From positions 18,404 to 82,403 of the forward strand of contig OMVU01000004.1 of assembly GCA_900314565.1 (NCBI GenBank): 64,000 bases of DNA. Reading direction: 5' to 3'. Below, piece after piece: positions 55,313 through 63,866 of the stretch. Position numbers and translations under genes: made by a program. Under the pieces are notes generated by a model that was not told where the DNA came from, searched no databases, and saw nothing but the letters and a program-made list of their open reading frames with translations. How positions within the stretch are numbered: position 1 is the first letter of the stretch; every line of letters begins with the position of its first letter. The DNA is from an uncultured Eubacteriales bacterium. Lineage in GTDB: Bacteria > Bacillota > Clostridia > Lachnospirales > Lachnospiraceae.

Positions 55313-55738
55313 ATGGCAACCAGAAAAACAACTGCAACAAAGAAGACATCTGCTGCAAAGACGACCGCTAAGGCCGCTGAGAAGGCTGTTGCTGAGAAGG
55401 CTGTTGCTGAGAAGGCTGCAGAAGTAAAGGAAGCAGTCGCAGAGACAGTCGCTGAAGTAAAGACAGCTGCTGCAAAGAAGACAACTGAGGCGAAAGAGGC
55501 TGTTAAGAAGACTGCAGAGAAAGTTACGAAAAAGGCTGCTGACGTTACGATCACTGTCGAGTTCGCAGGCAGACAGGCTGTCATTACGGACATCGCAGCA
55601 AAGGCTGAGGCTGCTTACAAGGCAATGAATGCAGATGCTGAGATCAAGACTCTCGACATCTATGTCAAGCCGGAAGAGAACGCTGCTTACTATGTCGTAA
55701 ACGGCGAAGGCTCTGCAGATTTCCGCATCGAGCTTTAA
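55313..55738 (+). CDS. DUF6465 protein with histone H1-like N-terminal tail
   Basis: A 141-residue protein in two parts. Residues ~1-80 are Lys/Ala-rich, with KTTAKAAEK, KAVAEKAVAEK and KKTTEAKEAVKKTAEK, very like histone H1 or HU-type tails and likely helical, nucleic-acid-binding. Residues ~82-141 (DVTITVEFAGRQAVITDIAAKAEAAYK ... LDIYVKPEENAAYYVVNG, split as VTITVEFAGRQ and DIYVKPEENAAYYVVNG) form the small DUF6465 domain of clostridia. Start at 55313 with GAGGAGG; a perfect consensus promoter suggests abundant expression. Role in nucleoid structure is inferred. Confidence 0.85.
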   Translation: MATRKTTATKKTSAAKTTAKAAEKAVAEKAVAEKAAEVKEAVAETVAEVKTAAAKKTTEAKEAVKKTAEKVTKKAADVTITVEFAGRQAVITDIAAKAEAAYKAMNADAEIKTLDIYVKPEENAAYYVVNGEGSADFRIEL

Positions 55739-55750
55739 TCTCTTACGCAG

Positions 55751-55806
55751 TCCTGACGCAGAATTCTCGTGGTTTCAACCGTGAGATGCATGCGCAGAGC
55801 GAAACT
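55751..55806 (+). repeat. Dispersed repeat family 3, copy 4
   Basis: Contains TCCTGACGCAGAATTCTCGT followed by GGTTTCAACC and GAGATGCATGCGCAGAGC; sits between the DUF6465 stop and its terminator. Confidence 0.7.
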
Positions 55807-55860
55807 GAATATCTGCTATTTTCGGGCAGAAGATGCCCACCATGTCCAAGCGTAAATATT

Positions 55861-55898
55861 GCCGCAGAAAGGGTAAGTTCTCTTTCTGCGGTTTTTTT
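55861..55898 (+). terminator. Terminator of the DUF6465 gene
   Basis: Perfect 10 bp CCGCAGAAAG/CTTTCTGCGG stem with a 10-base loop and seven T. Confidence 0.9.
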
Positions 55899-55936
55899 AT
55901 CCCTTTCATTTTTTCCTTTCATTTTTAATATTCCTT

Positions 55937-56082
55937 AGGCGCTTGCGAAACTCTGTGCGAAATGGAATTGTTTGAACAATTCAAACAATCTGCACAAGCC
56001 TTAGAACTTCTTCATGAACGAAAGATGTGGAATGAGCAAAGTTCATACAATTTCCATGAAGCATAGACTTTCGCAATTGCCT
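55937..56082 (-). repeat. Dispersed repeat family 1, copy D (inverse orientation)
   Basis: 146 bp; begins AGGCGCTTGCGAAACTCTGTG and ends GCAATTGCCT, so oriented opposite to copies A-C. It shares AGAACTTCTTCATGAACGAAAG with the centre of long copy B (spelled here in two pieces: AGAACTTCTTCATG, AACGAAAG). Confidence 0.8.
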
Positions 56083-56105
56083 ATTAATATTCCTTTTCTT
56101 TTACG

Positions 56106-56180
56106 CCGGACCGCAGCCGCGTAAAGAGGAAACTGCTTCACACCCTGCGCAGTGCGGCAGGAACGCAGAGACGTACTTGA
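56106..56180 (+). repeat. Dispersed repeat family 2, copy 3
   Basis: More divergent copy: GACCGCAGCCGCGTAAAGAG, CTGCTTCACACC, then GCAGGAACGC and a weak hairpin end. A short family 2 end fragment recurs at 56299-56322 (AAGAACGCCGAGGCGTTCCT). Confidence 0.6.
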
Positions 56181-56324
56181 TGGTATGAAGGGACTTCCCT
56201 TATGTTATAATGAATCTGATCGGATGCTTAAAAGGCTCCCGATAAAAAACAGAACTTCCATTTTCGCAGCTTGCAAGAATGATAGAAGTTCCTGGCACGG
56301 CAAGAACGCCGAGGCGTTCCTGAT

Positions 56325-56369
56325 ATGTTCATACAATTCCCAGGAAGCACAGACTGTCGCAATTCCCTG
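56325..56369 (-). repeat. Dispersed repeat family 1, half copy E
   Basis: Inverse left half (CAGGAAGCACAGACTGTCGC and AATTCCCTGA), fused to the family 2 fragment before it; ends 30 bp upstream of the xylosidase start. Confidence 0.6.
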
Positions 56370-56400
56370 ATAAAAAGATAACAATCAAAGGAGTAACAGA

Positions 56401-58428
56401 ATGATCTACTATGTAAACTCCTCCGCCGGTACGCCCGGCGACGGCACGAAAGAAAATCCGTTTTCCACCATCCAGAAGGCAGCTGACCTGGCGCAGCCGG
56501 GCGATGAGGTCATCGTCCTGCCGGGCATTTACCGTGAAGACGTAGACCCAAAACACGCCGGACGTCCGGATGCCCGCATCACCTATCGTTCACTGAAGCC
56601 TCTCTCCGCCGTGATTACAGGCGCAGAACCGCTCGGGAACTGGACGCCGGAAGGAAACGGCGTCTGGACCTCGCGCGTCCCCAACACGCTTTTCGGAGAA
56701 TTCAACCCATATACAGCCCTGGTAAGCGGCGACTGGTTCAACGGAACCCTGACTCAGCACCTTGGCGATATCTTTTTAAATGATAAATCCATGTACGAAG
56801 TGCAGGATCCTGAACAGGTCCGTCATCCTGAAATCTCTCTGGCCTCCTGGGATCCGGATTTCTCTGTCTATACCTGGACCTGCCGGCAGGATGCGCAGAC
56901 GGACGAGACCGTATTCCTTGCCAATTTCCACGAGAAGGACCCGAATCTTGAGAACGTTGAGATTACTCTGCGGCGACACTGTTTTTATCCGCAGAAGGAA
57001 CAGGTCGGCTATATCACATTTTCCGGATTCACGGTCTGCAAGGCCTGCCCGCAGTGGGCGCCTCCCACCGCTTATCAGGAGGGAATGATCGGTCCGCACT
57101 GGTCGAAAGGCTGGATCATCGAGGACTGTGAGATTTTCGAGGCAAAGTGCTCAGGCATTTCTCTCGGAAAATATCTTCAGCCGGAAAATGACAACAAATG
57201 GCTCAAATGGAAATACAAAGACGGGACCCAGACAGAGCGCGACTGCATCATGCAGGCGGTAAATGAGGGCTGGAGCAAAGAGACCGTCGGCTCGCATATC
57301 GTTCGAAGATGCAACATTCACGACTGCGGCCAGACAGGGATCGTCGGACATCTTGGCGGCGTTTTCTCCCTGATTGAAGACAACCACATTCATCACATCA
57401 ACAATAAGCAGAACCTGGCCGGGGCGGAGATCGGCGGCATTAAAATGCACGCTGCGATCGACTGTATATTCCGCAGAAATCATATTCATCACTGTACCAG
57501 AGGAATCTGGCTGGACTGGCAGGCACAGGGCACACGGGTCACGCAGAATTTTATGCACCACAATACCCTGCCGAATCTGAAGGATACTGTCCAATATACG
57601 AAGGAAAGCAAAAAGTCATTGTTCAGCGGGCTGGGTGAAGATCTCTTTGTCGAAGTGTCGCACGGACCGACCCTGATCGACAACAATATCCTGCTCTCGA
57701 CGCGCTCCATCAAATTTGCCTCCCAGGGCGGTGCCATCGTGCACAATCTCATCGGCGGCAGTATTGTCAGTGTAGGGATCGGGACGGACAACGGCGTACC
57801 GGATCTTCCCACTCCGCGCTACACACCCTACCACGTGCCGCACGGGACCGCGGTCGCCGGCTTCATGACTTTTCTCCACGGAGATGTACGCTTTTACAAC
57901 AATGCCTTTGTCGGGCAGCATGTTCATCCGCTCCTCAAGGAGGAGGAAGCCTCTCACGCCGGTGTAAAAAATATGTGGGATGACAGATGCGCGACGGTCG
58001 GAACACATGTATATAACGGATTTGAGACTTTTGAAGAGTGGAACAGATCTTTTGAAGGTTACTGCGGACATGGCTCTCCTACCACGGACCGCTACTATAA
58101 GCATCTGCCTGTGTGGATGCACGGCAATGCATACTTTAACGGGGCGCTGGTCTGGGAAAAGGAAAATGACGCATATGTGGACAGCAGCCACAAAATAACC
58201 CTTGCTGTCACGGAAAAAGAAGCCGGAAGCAATGTCTGGGAGTTCACCACAAATCTCCGGGAATATCTTCCTGTCGTCTCAGAGGAACCGGTCTCCACGG
58301 AGACGCTCGGTATGGCTTTTGAGCCGGAGCAGCTCTTTGAGGCTCCTGACGGCTCAGCAATCGTATTTGACGTCTCCTACGACGGAGAGAGACGGAAAGG
58401 ATCTGTAAAAGCAGGTCCGTTCGTATAA
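56401..58428 (+). CDS. GH120 beta-xylosidase (parallel beta-helix)
   Basis: A 675-residue parallel beta-helix glycosidase closely resembling GH120 xylosidases (XylC type). Matching signatures: FGEFNPYTALVSGDWF, FLNDKSMYEV, RRHCFYPQKEQ, WAPPTAYQEGMIGPHWSKGW, HLGGVFSLIEDN, LDWQAQGTRV and FVEVSHGPTLIDN. By recollection the nucleophile is the Asp in LDW and the acid/base the Glu in FVEVSHGP; both are present. There is a ~20-residue insertion between them. No signal peptide, so it is likely cytoplasmic and hydrolyses imported xylo-oligosaccharides. RBS AAAGGAG. Confidence 0.85.
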   Translation: MIYYVNSSAGTPGDGTKENPFSTIQKAADLAQPGDEVIVLPGIYREDVDPKHAGRPDARITYRSLKPLSAVITGAEPLGNWTPEGNGVWTSRVPNTLFGEFNPYTALVSGDWFNGTLTQHLGDIFLNDKSMYEVQDPEQVRHPEISLASWDPDFSVYTWTCRQDAQTDETVFLANFHEKDPNLENVEITLRRHCFYPQKEQVGYITFSGFTVCKACPQWAPPTAYQEGMIGPHWSKGWIIEDCEIFEAKCSGISLGKYLQPENDNKWLKWKYKDGTQTERDCIMQAVNEGWSKETVGSHIVRRCNIHDCGQTGIVGHLGGVFSLIEDNHIHHINNKQNLAGAEIGGIKMHAAIDCIFRRNHIHHCTRGIWLDWQAQGTRVTQNFMHHNTLPNLKDTVQYTKESKKSLFSGLGEDLFVEVSHGPTLIDNNILLSTRSIKFASQGGAIVHNLIGGSIVSVGIGTDNGVPDLPTPRYTPYHVPHGTAVAGFMTFLHGDVRFYNNAFVGQHVHPLLKEEEASHAGVKNMWDDRCATVGTHVYNGFETFEEWNRSFEGYCGHGSPTTDRYYKHLPVWMHGNAYFNGALVWEKENDAYVDSSHKITLAVTEKEAGSNVWEFTTNLREYLPVVSEEPVSTETLGMAFEPEQLFEAPDGSAIVFDVSYDGERRKGSVKAGPFV

Positions 58429-58507
58429 AGAAAGTACCGTAACAGAACATATAAAGACCAGGTCTGCCTGAATTAACGAGAGAAAACAAAACAGATGTAC
58501 AAACAGA

Positions 58508-58546
58508 CACGGGCATCCGGTATTGAGCCGGATGCCCGTGTTTTTC
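58508..58546. terminator. Bidirectional terminator
   Basis: 13 bp perfect stem CACGGGCATCCGG/CCGGATGCCCGTG with 7-base loop and five T; between two convergent genes. Confidence 0.9.
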
Positions 58547-58595
58547 ATTTTCCTATGCTGTCATACGGTCTCAGACCTGTATTGCATTTTTTTCA

Positions 58596-61500
58596 TCAGT
58601 ACGGGAAGTACCCGTTCGCATGATATGTCGCGCCGTTATCGGTGTATCCGTAGTTGTTCGTATAGGCCGGATCCGTCGGGTCCACCACATCCCACGCCAT
58701 CGGCTGCGGAATGACATTGAACGGTCTCGCCAGATACTGTCCGACATAGCAGGTCGTATTGCTGTCACAGAATGTATACAGCCAGTAAGCATAGCGTACG
58801 CACACACGCACACAGCCGTGAGACTGTCTCGTTCCGAGAAGGTTGTAGGTATTCGGATCCAGGTTGGCGTTATTCGGTGCCGGGCATGCGACAGAGTGGA
58901 AATACTCGCCGTTGTTCGTCCATGTCATGTAAGAATCATTTCCTGCCGGATATGTGTAAGCCAGAAGCTCTGTAGCATACTGACCGTAGGACGGTCCCAT
59001 GAGGTCCTTCCACCTGTACTTATTCCTCGTCAGTCTCTCGCCGTAATCCGTCACGTAGCTTCCGCCGACGCCCGGTGAGCACAGGAAGGAGAATACCGGA
59101 AGGTTCCATCCGCTCGTTCCCGGATATCTCGTGTAAACAGTCACGATACAGGGCGCTGCATTATCGACGACCAGCCTGTAGGTCGTATTCGGGCAGGTTT
59201 GACCTCCCCTCGATGTTGCTCCGAAAAGGCTGATCAGATACGGTCTCGAGTCTGTCTTCTCCTGTCCGTCTCTTCCCTTATAGTAGTAATAATAAGAGCC
59301 GTACTTCTTCCAGCCGGTATATGCGTATCCGTTGCTGTCCACATAATACTTGCCGTCCTCGATGAACGTATTCCTCAGAAGATTTCCTGCGCTGTCATAA
59401 TATCTGTAGCCGCCGGATTCCTTATGCCATCCCTTTCTGAGGATCGGTGTGTCGAAATACCACTTCTGTCTGTTATTTCCGGATTTTTCCGCCTGAACGA
59501 TCTGAGCGCCGTTGCTCGTGCTCTTCGCGGTCAGATACAGCCAGCTGTTGATATTTCTGATATAGAAGCTGCCGTCTCCGTCTCCCGTTGACTCGATCGT
59601 GTACTGCTGCGCGGAAGACGCATTCCATGTATAAGACCACGCTTTGGTATTGGCGTCCTTCGATCCGTTGTAGATATCGATGACATTTCCGGAAGCCATG
59701 TTCACGATCCGATAATACTGTCCGTACTTCTCGATCGTAAATACCTGTGATGTATTCTGCCGCTCGTCATACAGCTGGATCGTTGCACCCGCATTGCTGG
59801 CTCCGTCCTTGACTTCGATCATCTTGGACGTATCTGCCTTGGAGCGGATAATGACCTTCGTATTGACCGGGAGTGCATCATCCATCGTCGCTTCCGTGAA
59901 CATCCACTTCTGTGCGTTCGTCCCGTTCTGGTCATATACCCAGATGTTCGTCCCGTTAGCTGTAGATCCGTTGCAGAGGTCAAGCGCGAGATCCGCGTTG
60001 GCACTCATGACCGCGTATCCTTTGTCCGTCGGCAGGATTCTCCACATCTGCGCGACTGTATTATTCGGGGTATAGGCCCAGACATTCGTTCCGGACGCGG
60101 TATTTCCGCCATAGACGTCAAGAGACAGGCCGGAAGTCGCGCTCTTAATGAAGTACAGACTTCCGTAACCGACCGGCTCGACGCTGAAGAACTCAGATCG
60201 TGCGTTGTTCTCATCCGAATAGTACACATTCGCCCCGGAAACTCGTCCATCTACCGCGATGACTCTCTTCTGAGCCGCAACGTTGCGGATCTTATAGGTG
60301 CCCGCTGCAAGCGCGTTTCCGTTCGGATCTGCTGCAGGGACAAGCTTCCATCTCTGTGCCTTCTCGCCGGATGAGAGAACAAGATTCACGTTGGATCCGT
60401 TCGACGTCCCCGCTGCATTCAAAACGTAGTTCTGGTCATTGGAAGAACTGATCGTCACATAATCCTTGTTCTTTTTAGAGACACGGATGTACCACTGCTG
60501 TGCGGAATCACCCTTATATTCCGCCTGCTTGACATTTGCGTATCCTTTGCCGTCCTCACCCCATCCTGCTGTCAGAGCTTTTCCTCCTGAACAAAATGAA
60601 GTGATCTTGTACTTTCCGTCTCCCGTCGGCTCCACATAGAATGTCTCACCTTCATGGTAGAAAGTACTGTTCAGCTCAATATTGGCATTATCCTTCACGG
60701 ATGCCTTGCTGACGTTGAGATTTTTGGACGTTGCGCTCTCCGGCACGATCGTATAATAACCGGCTGCGACATTCTTATCTTCACCGTTCACATCCATCCC
60801 CGCGACATCGCCGGCTTCCTTCAGCACCCATTTCTGAGCGTTCGTTCCATTCTGCGTATACAGCCAGATATTCGTCCCGTTATCCGTCCAGCCCATGTAA
60901 AGGTCAAAGGCCAGATTGCTCTTTGCGCCGAGAATCGTGTAAGATCCGTCGGAATTCTTTACAAGACGCCACATCTGAGCGCTCGTATTGTTCTGCGTAT
61001 ACTGCCAGATATTCGTTCCGCTCGTCGTCTGATTATTATAGGCGTCGAGCGACTTATTGGAGTATACGTTTACGATCGAGTACAGATTTCCGAAACCGAG
61101 TGAGCGCAGATAGAACTGCTGAGCACGCGTCCCGTTGTAGTCGTAAAGCCAGACATTTGCGCAGTTCTCCGCAGATCCCATATAGACATCCACGACTCTC
61201 TCACTGTTCCTTACATTATGAATAAAGTAAATACCGTTCGCCGGAGCGTCCGCTGTGGGATCTGACTCGGTCACGAACTTCCAGGTCTGTGCCTTGGACT
61301 TATTACTGTTGTATGCCCAGACATTCTGTCCTTCACTTGACACACCGCCGCTGACATCAAGCACAAATTTCGGATCCACTGCGGATGAGATCGTGACTGT
61401 TCCGGCTGTCGCGGCTTTCTGAATATACCATTTCTGAGACAGGTCACCCGTGTAGTCCTTCTGCAGGACATTCACGGTGTTGCTGACGGTCGTACCGTTC

Positions 61501-62906
61501 AGGGACACTGCTTTATTGGAGCAGAACGCTGTGATCGTATAGAGACCGTCGCCCAGAGGCGTGATCTTGAAGAGATCTGCCGTATCCGCTGTCTCAGCGC
61601 CGATCTGGACATTCCCGCCTGCATCGACCGTGGCATTGTTGATCTTCAGGAATCTGTTTTCAGCAAGGAGCGTATTGATCTTATAGTAGCCTTCCGCAAT
61701 CTGTGCGTCCTGGCCGACACCGACAACTTCTTCCTCTTCCTCTTCGTCCTCCACACCGTTCGCTTTATTGATGAGCTTTTTGATTTCCTTCGGAATTCCC
61801 TCACCGGAATATGCGATCACATCGGCATAATCAGAAAGAAGCACGCCTTCCGCATCATAAATGAGCGGGCTGTCTGCAAAAAGCAGCTCAAGAGCCTTGA
61901 ATGCATCAAGGACTTCCTGACTCTTAAAGTATATTTTGTTCCCGTTTACTTTATCGAGATAAAATACCTGCTTTGCAAGTTTTGCAGGAACCTTCTCCAG
62001 ATCAAATGCGATCTCAAGCGCGTTGGCCGGAGATACGACCGCCTTCTCCTGAAGTTCCTCGATTCCCTCCTGAAGAGCGATTGTTTTCAGGTTCGCCGCT
62101 TCAAAAAATGCTCCCGTATAAATGACCGCCGTCTGCTTCGGAACGACATATTCTTTCTCTTCGGAAGCAGACGGATAGAGGACGAGATCATACTTCAGAT
62201 CTTCCTCCGCAGTTCCTTCGGGCATCTCCTCCCTTGCGAAAAGGACTCCGTCTTTTGTAAAGAACTTCTCATTCTCAGAAGCCACCGTGATCGTCCTGAG
62301 CTTCTTCAGTTCCTGGCTTTCAAAGGTCTTTACCGTCGAAGGAATCTGAATCGACTCAATTGCGGAATTGCTCAGAGCATCCTTTTTTACAGAGACGACA
62401 CTGTATTTATTCTCGCCGTCTGTAACTTCGTTCGGAATGACAACATCCGTCTCTTCCGGCTTCTCCATCGCGATGACTTCCACTTCAGAAGGTGATATCT
62501 TCTGATATTCAAAGACACCGTCTTTCACCTTGTCGGACAGCTCAGCCTCTTTTGAGGATGTATCTGACGAAGTATCCGAAGAAGTATCAGGAGCTTTCGA
62601 CTCAGAACGATCCGCTGAAGATTCAGTGGATGCCGGAGCAGATTCCTGAGGTTTACTGTCTGAAGTGCCGTCAGTATCCTTTTCTGAGCTTTTCTCCGAA
62701 TCTGTCCCGGATGCCGTGCTGCCGGCCTCCGCTTTGGATTCTGAAGAGGCGTCAGCAGAACCCGCATCAGTATTATCTGCAGAAGCCGATCCAACGGCTT
62801 CCTCTGCTGAAGATTCCTGGACTGCTGCGGCCATGACAGTAGCTTCCGGCAGAGCTGTTGTCGCCATCAGGACGGACAACATAACTGCTAGCAGTTTCTT
62901 TTTCAT
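58596..62906 (-). CDS. Secreted L,D-transpeptidase (YkuD) with ricin-type repeats and BspA-like N-terminus
   Basis: A 1436-residue extracellular protein. Signal peptide (1-27); Ser/Glu/Asp-rich stretch (~30-125); BspA-type leucine-rich segment (~165-330); five ricin B-lectin-like modules of ~140 residues (~400-1160) with repeated QNGTNAQKWV-type endings; one or two choline-binding-like aromatic repeats (GWHKESGGYRYYDSAGNLL, then GWKKYGSYYYYY); and a C-terminal YkuD domain with the catalytic signature SHGCVRVCVRYAYWLY (Cys at about 1365). It should cross-link peptidoglycan while the lectin modules bind polysaccharide. Confidence 0.92.
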   Translation of the reverse strand: MKKKLLAVMLSVLMATTALPEATVMAAAVQESSAEEAVGSASADNTDAGSADASSESKAEAGSTASGTDSEKSSEKDTDGTSDSKPQESAPASTESSADRSESKAPDTSSDTSSDTSSKEAELSDKVKDGVFEYQKISPSEVEVIAMEKPEETDVVIPNEVTDGENKYSVVSVKKDALSNSAIESIQIPSTVKTFESQELKKLRTITVASENEKFFTKDGVLFAREEMPEGTAEEDLKYDLVLYPSASEEKEYVVPKQTAVIYTGAFFEAANLKTIALQEGIEELQEKAVVSPANALEIAFDLEKVPAKLAKQVFYLDKVNGNKIYFKSQEVLDAFKALELLFADSPLIYDAEGVLLSDYADVIAYSGEGIPKEIKKLINKANGVEDEEEEEEVVGVGQDAQIAEGYYKINTLLAENRFLKINNATVDAGGNVQIGAETADTADLFKITPLGDGLYTITAFCSNKAVSLNGTTVSNTVNVLQKDYTGDLSQKWYIQKAATAGTVTISSAVDPKFVLDVSGGVSSEGQNVWAYNSNKSKAQTWKFVTESDPTADAPANGIYFIHNVRNSERVVDVYMGSAENCANVWLYDYNGTRAQQFYLRSLGFGNLYSIVNVYSNKSLDAYNNQTTSGTNIWQYTQNNTSAQMWRLVKNSDGSYTILGAKSNLAFDLYMGWTDNGTNIWLYTQNGTNAQKWVLKEAGDVAGMDVNGEDKNVAAGYYTIVPESATSKNLNVSKASVKDNANIELNSTFYHEGETFYVEPTGDGKYKITSFCSGGKALTAGWGEDGKGYANVKQAEYKGDSAQQWYIRVSKKNKDYVTISSSNDQNYVLNAAGTSNGSNVNLVLSSGEKAQRWKLVPAADPNGNALAAGTYKIRNVAAQKRVIAVDGRVSGANVYYSDENNARSEFFSVEPVGYGSLYFIKSATSGLSLDVYGGNTASGTNVWAYTPNNTVAQMWRILPTDKGYAVMSANADLALDLCNGSTANGTNIWVYDQNGTNAQKWMFTEATMDDALPVNTKVIIRSKADTSKMIEVKDGASNAGATIQLYDERQNTSQVFTIEKYGQYYRIVNMASGNVIDIYNGSKDANTKAWSYTWNASSAQQYTIESTGDGDGSFYIRNINSWLYLTAKSTSNGAQIVQAEKSGNNRQKWYFDTPILRKGWHKESGGYRYYDSAGNLLRNTFIEDGKYYVDSNGYAYTGWKKYGSYYYYYKGRDGQEKTDSRPYLISLFGATSRGGQTCPNTTYRLVVDNAAPCIVTVYTRYPGTSGWNLPVFSFLCSPGVGGSYVTDYGERLTRNKYRWKDLMGPSYGQYATELLAYTYPAGNDSYMTWTNNGEYFHSVACPAPNNANLDPNTYNLLGTRQSHGCVRVCVRYAYWLYTFCDSNTTCYVGQYLARPFNVIPQPMAWDVVDPTDPAYTNNYGYTDNGATYHANGYFPY

Positions 62907-62949
62907 AGCTTATCTCCTCGTATGAACAATAGTTTACCAGGTAAAAAAT

Positions 62950-63035
62950 GTTTCATGAAGTTCGCAGACCTCATGAAACTATCACGGCCGATCATTCGGC
63001 CTTCTATCGGAAGTTCCGTAAGGAACTTTCGATAG
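62950..63035. repeat. Two hairpins in the transpeptidase leader
   Basis: GTTTCATGA/TCATGAAAC at about 62950-62980 and CTATCGGAAGTTCC/GGAACTTTCGATAG (63004-63017, 63022-63035). The second resembles hairpins in the tandem array at 45252. They may stabilise the leader of the 1436-codon message. Confidence 0.6.
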
Positions 63036-63225
63036 TGATTGAATGAGCCAAAGAGCATTGAATATTCCTCTCTTCTAATATGAAGATCCTGAATATGACG
63101 CTCAATACAGCAATCCATGTACATTTGCTGTCTGCCTCTGAACATGGATAGTAATAGAGTACCTTATTTCTTCCTATATTTCAAGGAAAGTAATTATGAA
63201 TAAAAATATTATACACAGAAATGGT

Positions 63226-63259
63226 AAAAAAAAATCGGAAACCCCGAAGAGTTTCCGAT
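63226..63259 (-). terminator. Terminator of the tRNA cluster
   Basis: Perfect 9 bp ATCGGAAAC/GTTTCCGAT stem followed by nine or more T on the minus strand. Confidence 0.9.
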
Positions 63260-63261
63260 CG

Positions 63262-63334
63262 TGCCCAGTTCCGGAATCGAACCAGAGACACGTGGATTTT
63301 CAGTCCACTGCTCTACCAACTGAGCTAACTGGGC
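63262..63334 (-). tRNA. tRNA-Phe (GAA)
   Basis: Cloverleaf with acceptor GCCCAGT/ACTGGGC, anticodon stem GTGGA/TCCAC and loop CTGAAAA (GAA); A discriminator; no encoded CCA. Confidence 0.95.
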
Positions 63335-63355
63335 GTACAAAGCATCTGCTTTGAG

Positions 63356-63429
63356 TAGCGGGGATAGGATTTGAACCTATGACCTTCGGGTTATGAGCCC
63401 GACGAGCTTCCAGACTGCTCCACCCCGCG
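63356..63429 (-). tRNA. tRNA-fMet (CAT), initiator
   Basis: Starts CGCGGGG with an unpaired C1 against T72 and has three G-C pairs next to the CAT anticodon loop (GGGCTCATAACCC), both initiator features. Confidence 0.93.
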
Positions 63430-63446
63430 ATATTAAAATAAAAAAG

Positions 63447-63528
63447 TGGATGGGGAAGGATTCGAACCTTCGAAGGCATCGCCAACAGATTTACAGTCTG
63501 CCCCCTTTGGCCACTCGGGAACCCATCC
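63447..63528 (-). tRNA. tRNA-Tyr (GTA)
   Basis: 82 nt with a long variable arm, acceptor GGATGGG/CCCATCC and anticodon loop CTGTAAA (GTA). Confidence 0.95.
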
Positions 63529-63542
63529 ATATTTGTTATAAA

Positions 63543-63615
63543 AGCCGATGAACGGACTCGAACCGTTAACCTGCTGATTACAAATCAGCTGCTCTGCCAA
63601 TTGAGCCACATCGGC
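63543..63615 (-). tRNA. tRNA-Thr (TGT)
   Basis: Acceptor GCCGATG/CATCGGC, anticodon stem CTGAT/ATCAG with loop TTGTA (TGT). Confidence 0.93.
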
Positions 63616-63621
63616 ATATAG

Positions 63622-63694
63622 TGGGGCGTACAGGGCTCGAACCTGTGACCCCCTGCTTGTAAGGCAGATGCTCTCCCAGCTGAGCTAACACCCC
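63622..63694 (-). tRNA. tRNA-Val (TAC)
   Basis: Acceptor GGGGTGT with GCGCCCC-like 3' strand, anticodon stem CTGCC with loop TTACAAG (TAC); T-arm GGTTCGAGCC. Confidence 0.93.
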
Positions 63695-63702
63695 AAGTTA
63701 AA

Positions 63703-63776
63703 CGACTCTGAAGGGACTCGAACCCTCGACCTCCGCCGTGACAGGGCGGCGTACTAACCAACTGTACCACAGAGCC
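63703..63776 (-). tRNA. tRNA-Asp (GTC)
   Basis: Acceptor GGCTCTG/CAGAGTC, anticodon loop CTGTCAC (GTC), T-arm GGTTCGAGTCC, G discriminator. Confidence 0.95.
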
Positions 63777-63866
63777 TTGGCATTGTGTGCCTTAACGCAC
63801 CTTCAAAACCGCATATACCTCTCTTACAGTTCCAAAGAATTCCCGGCTCCGCCGGTCTTTTTCTTT

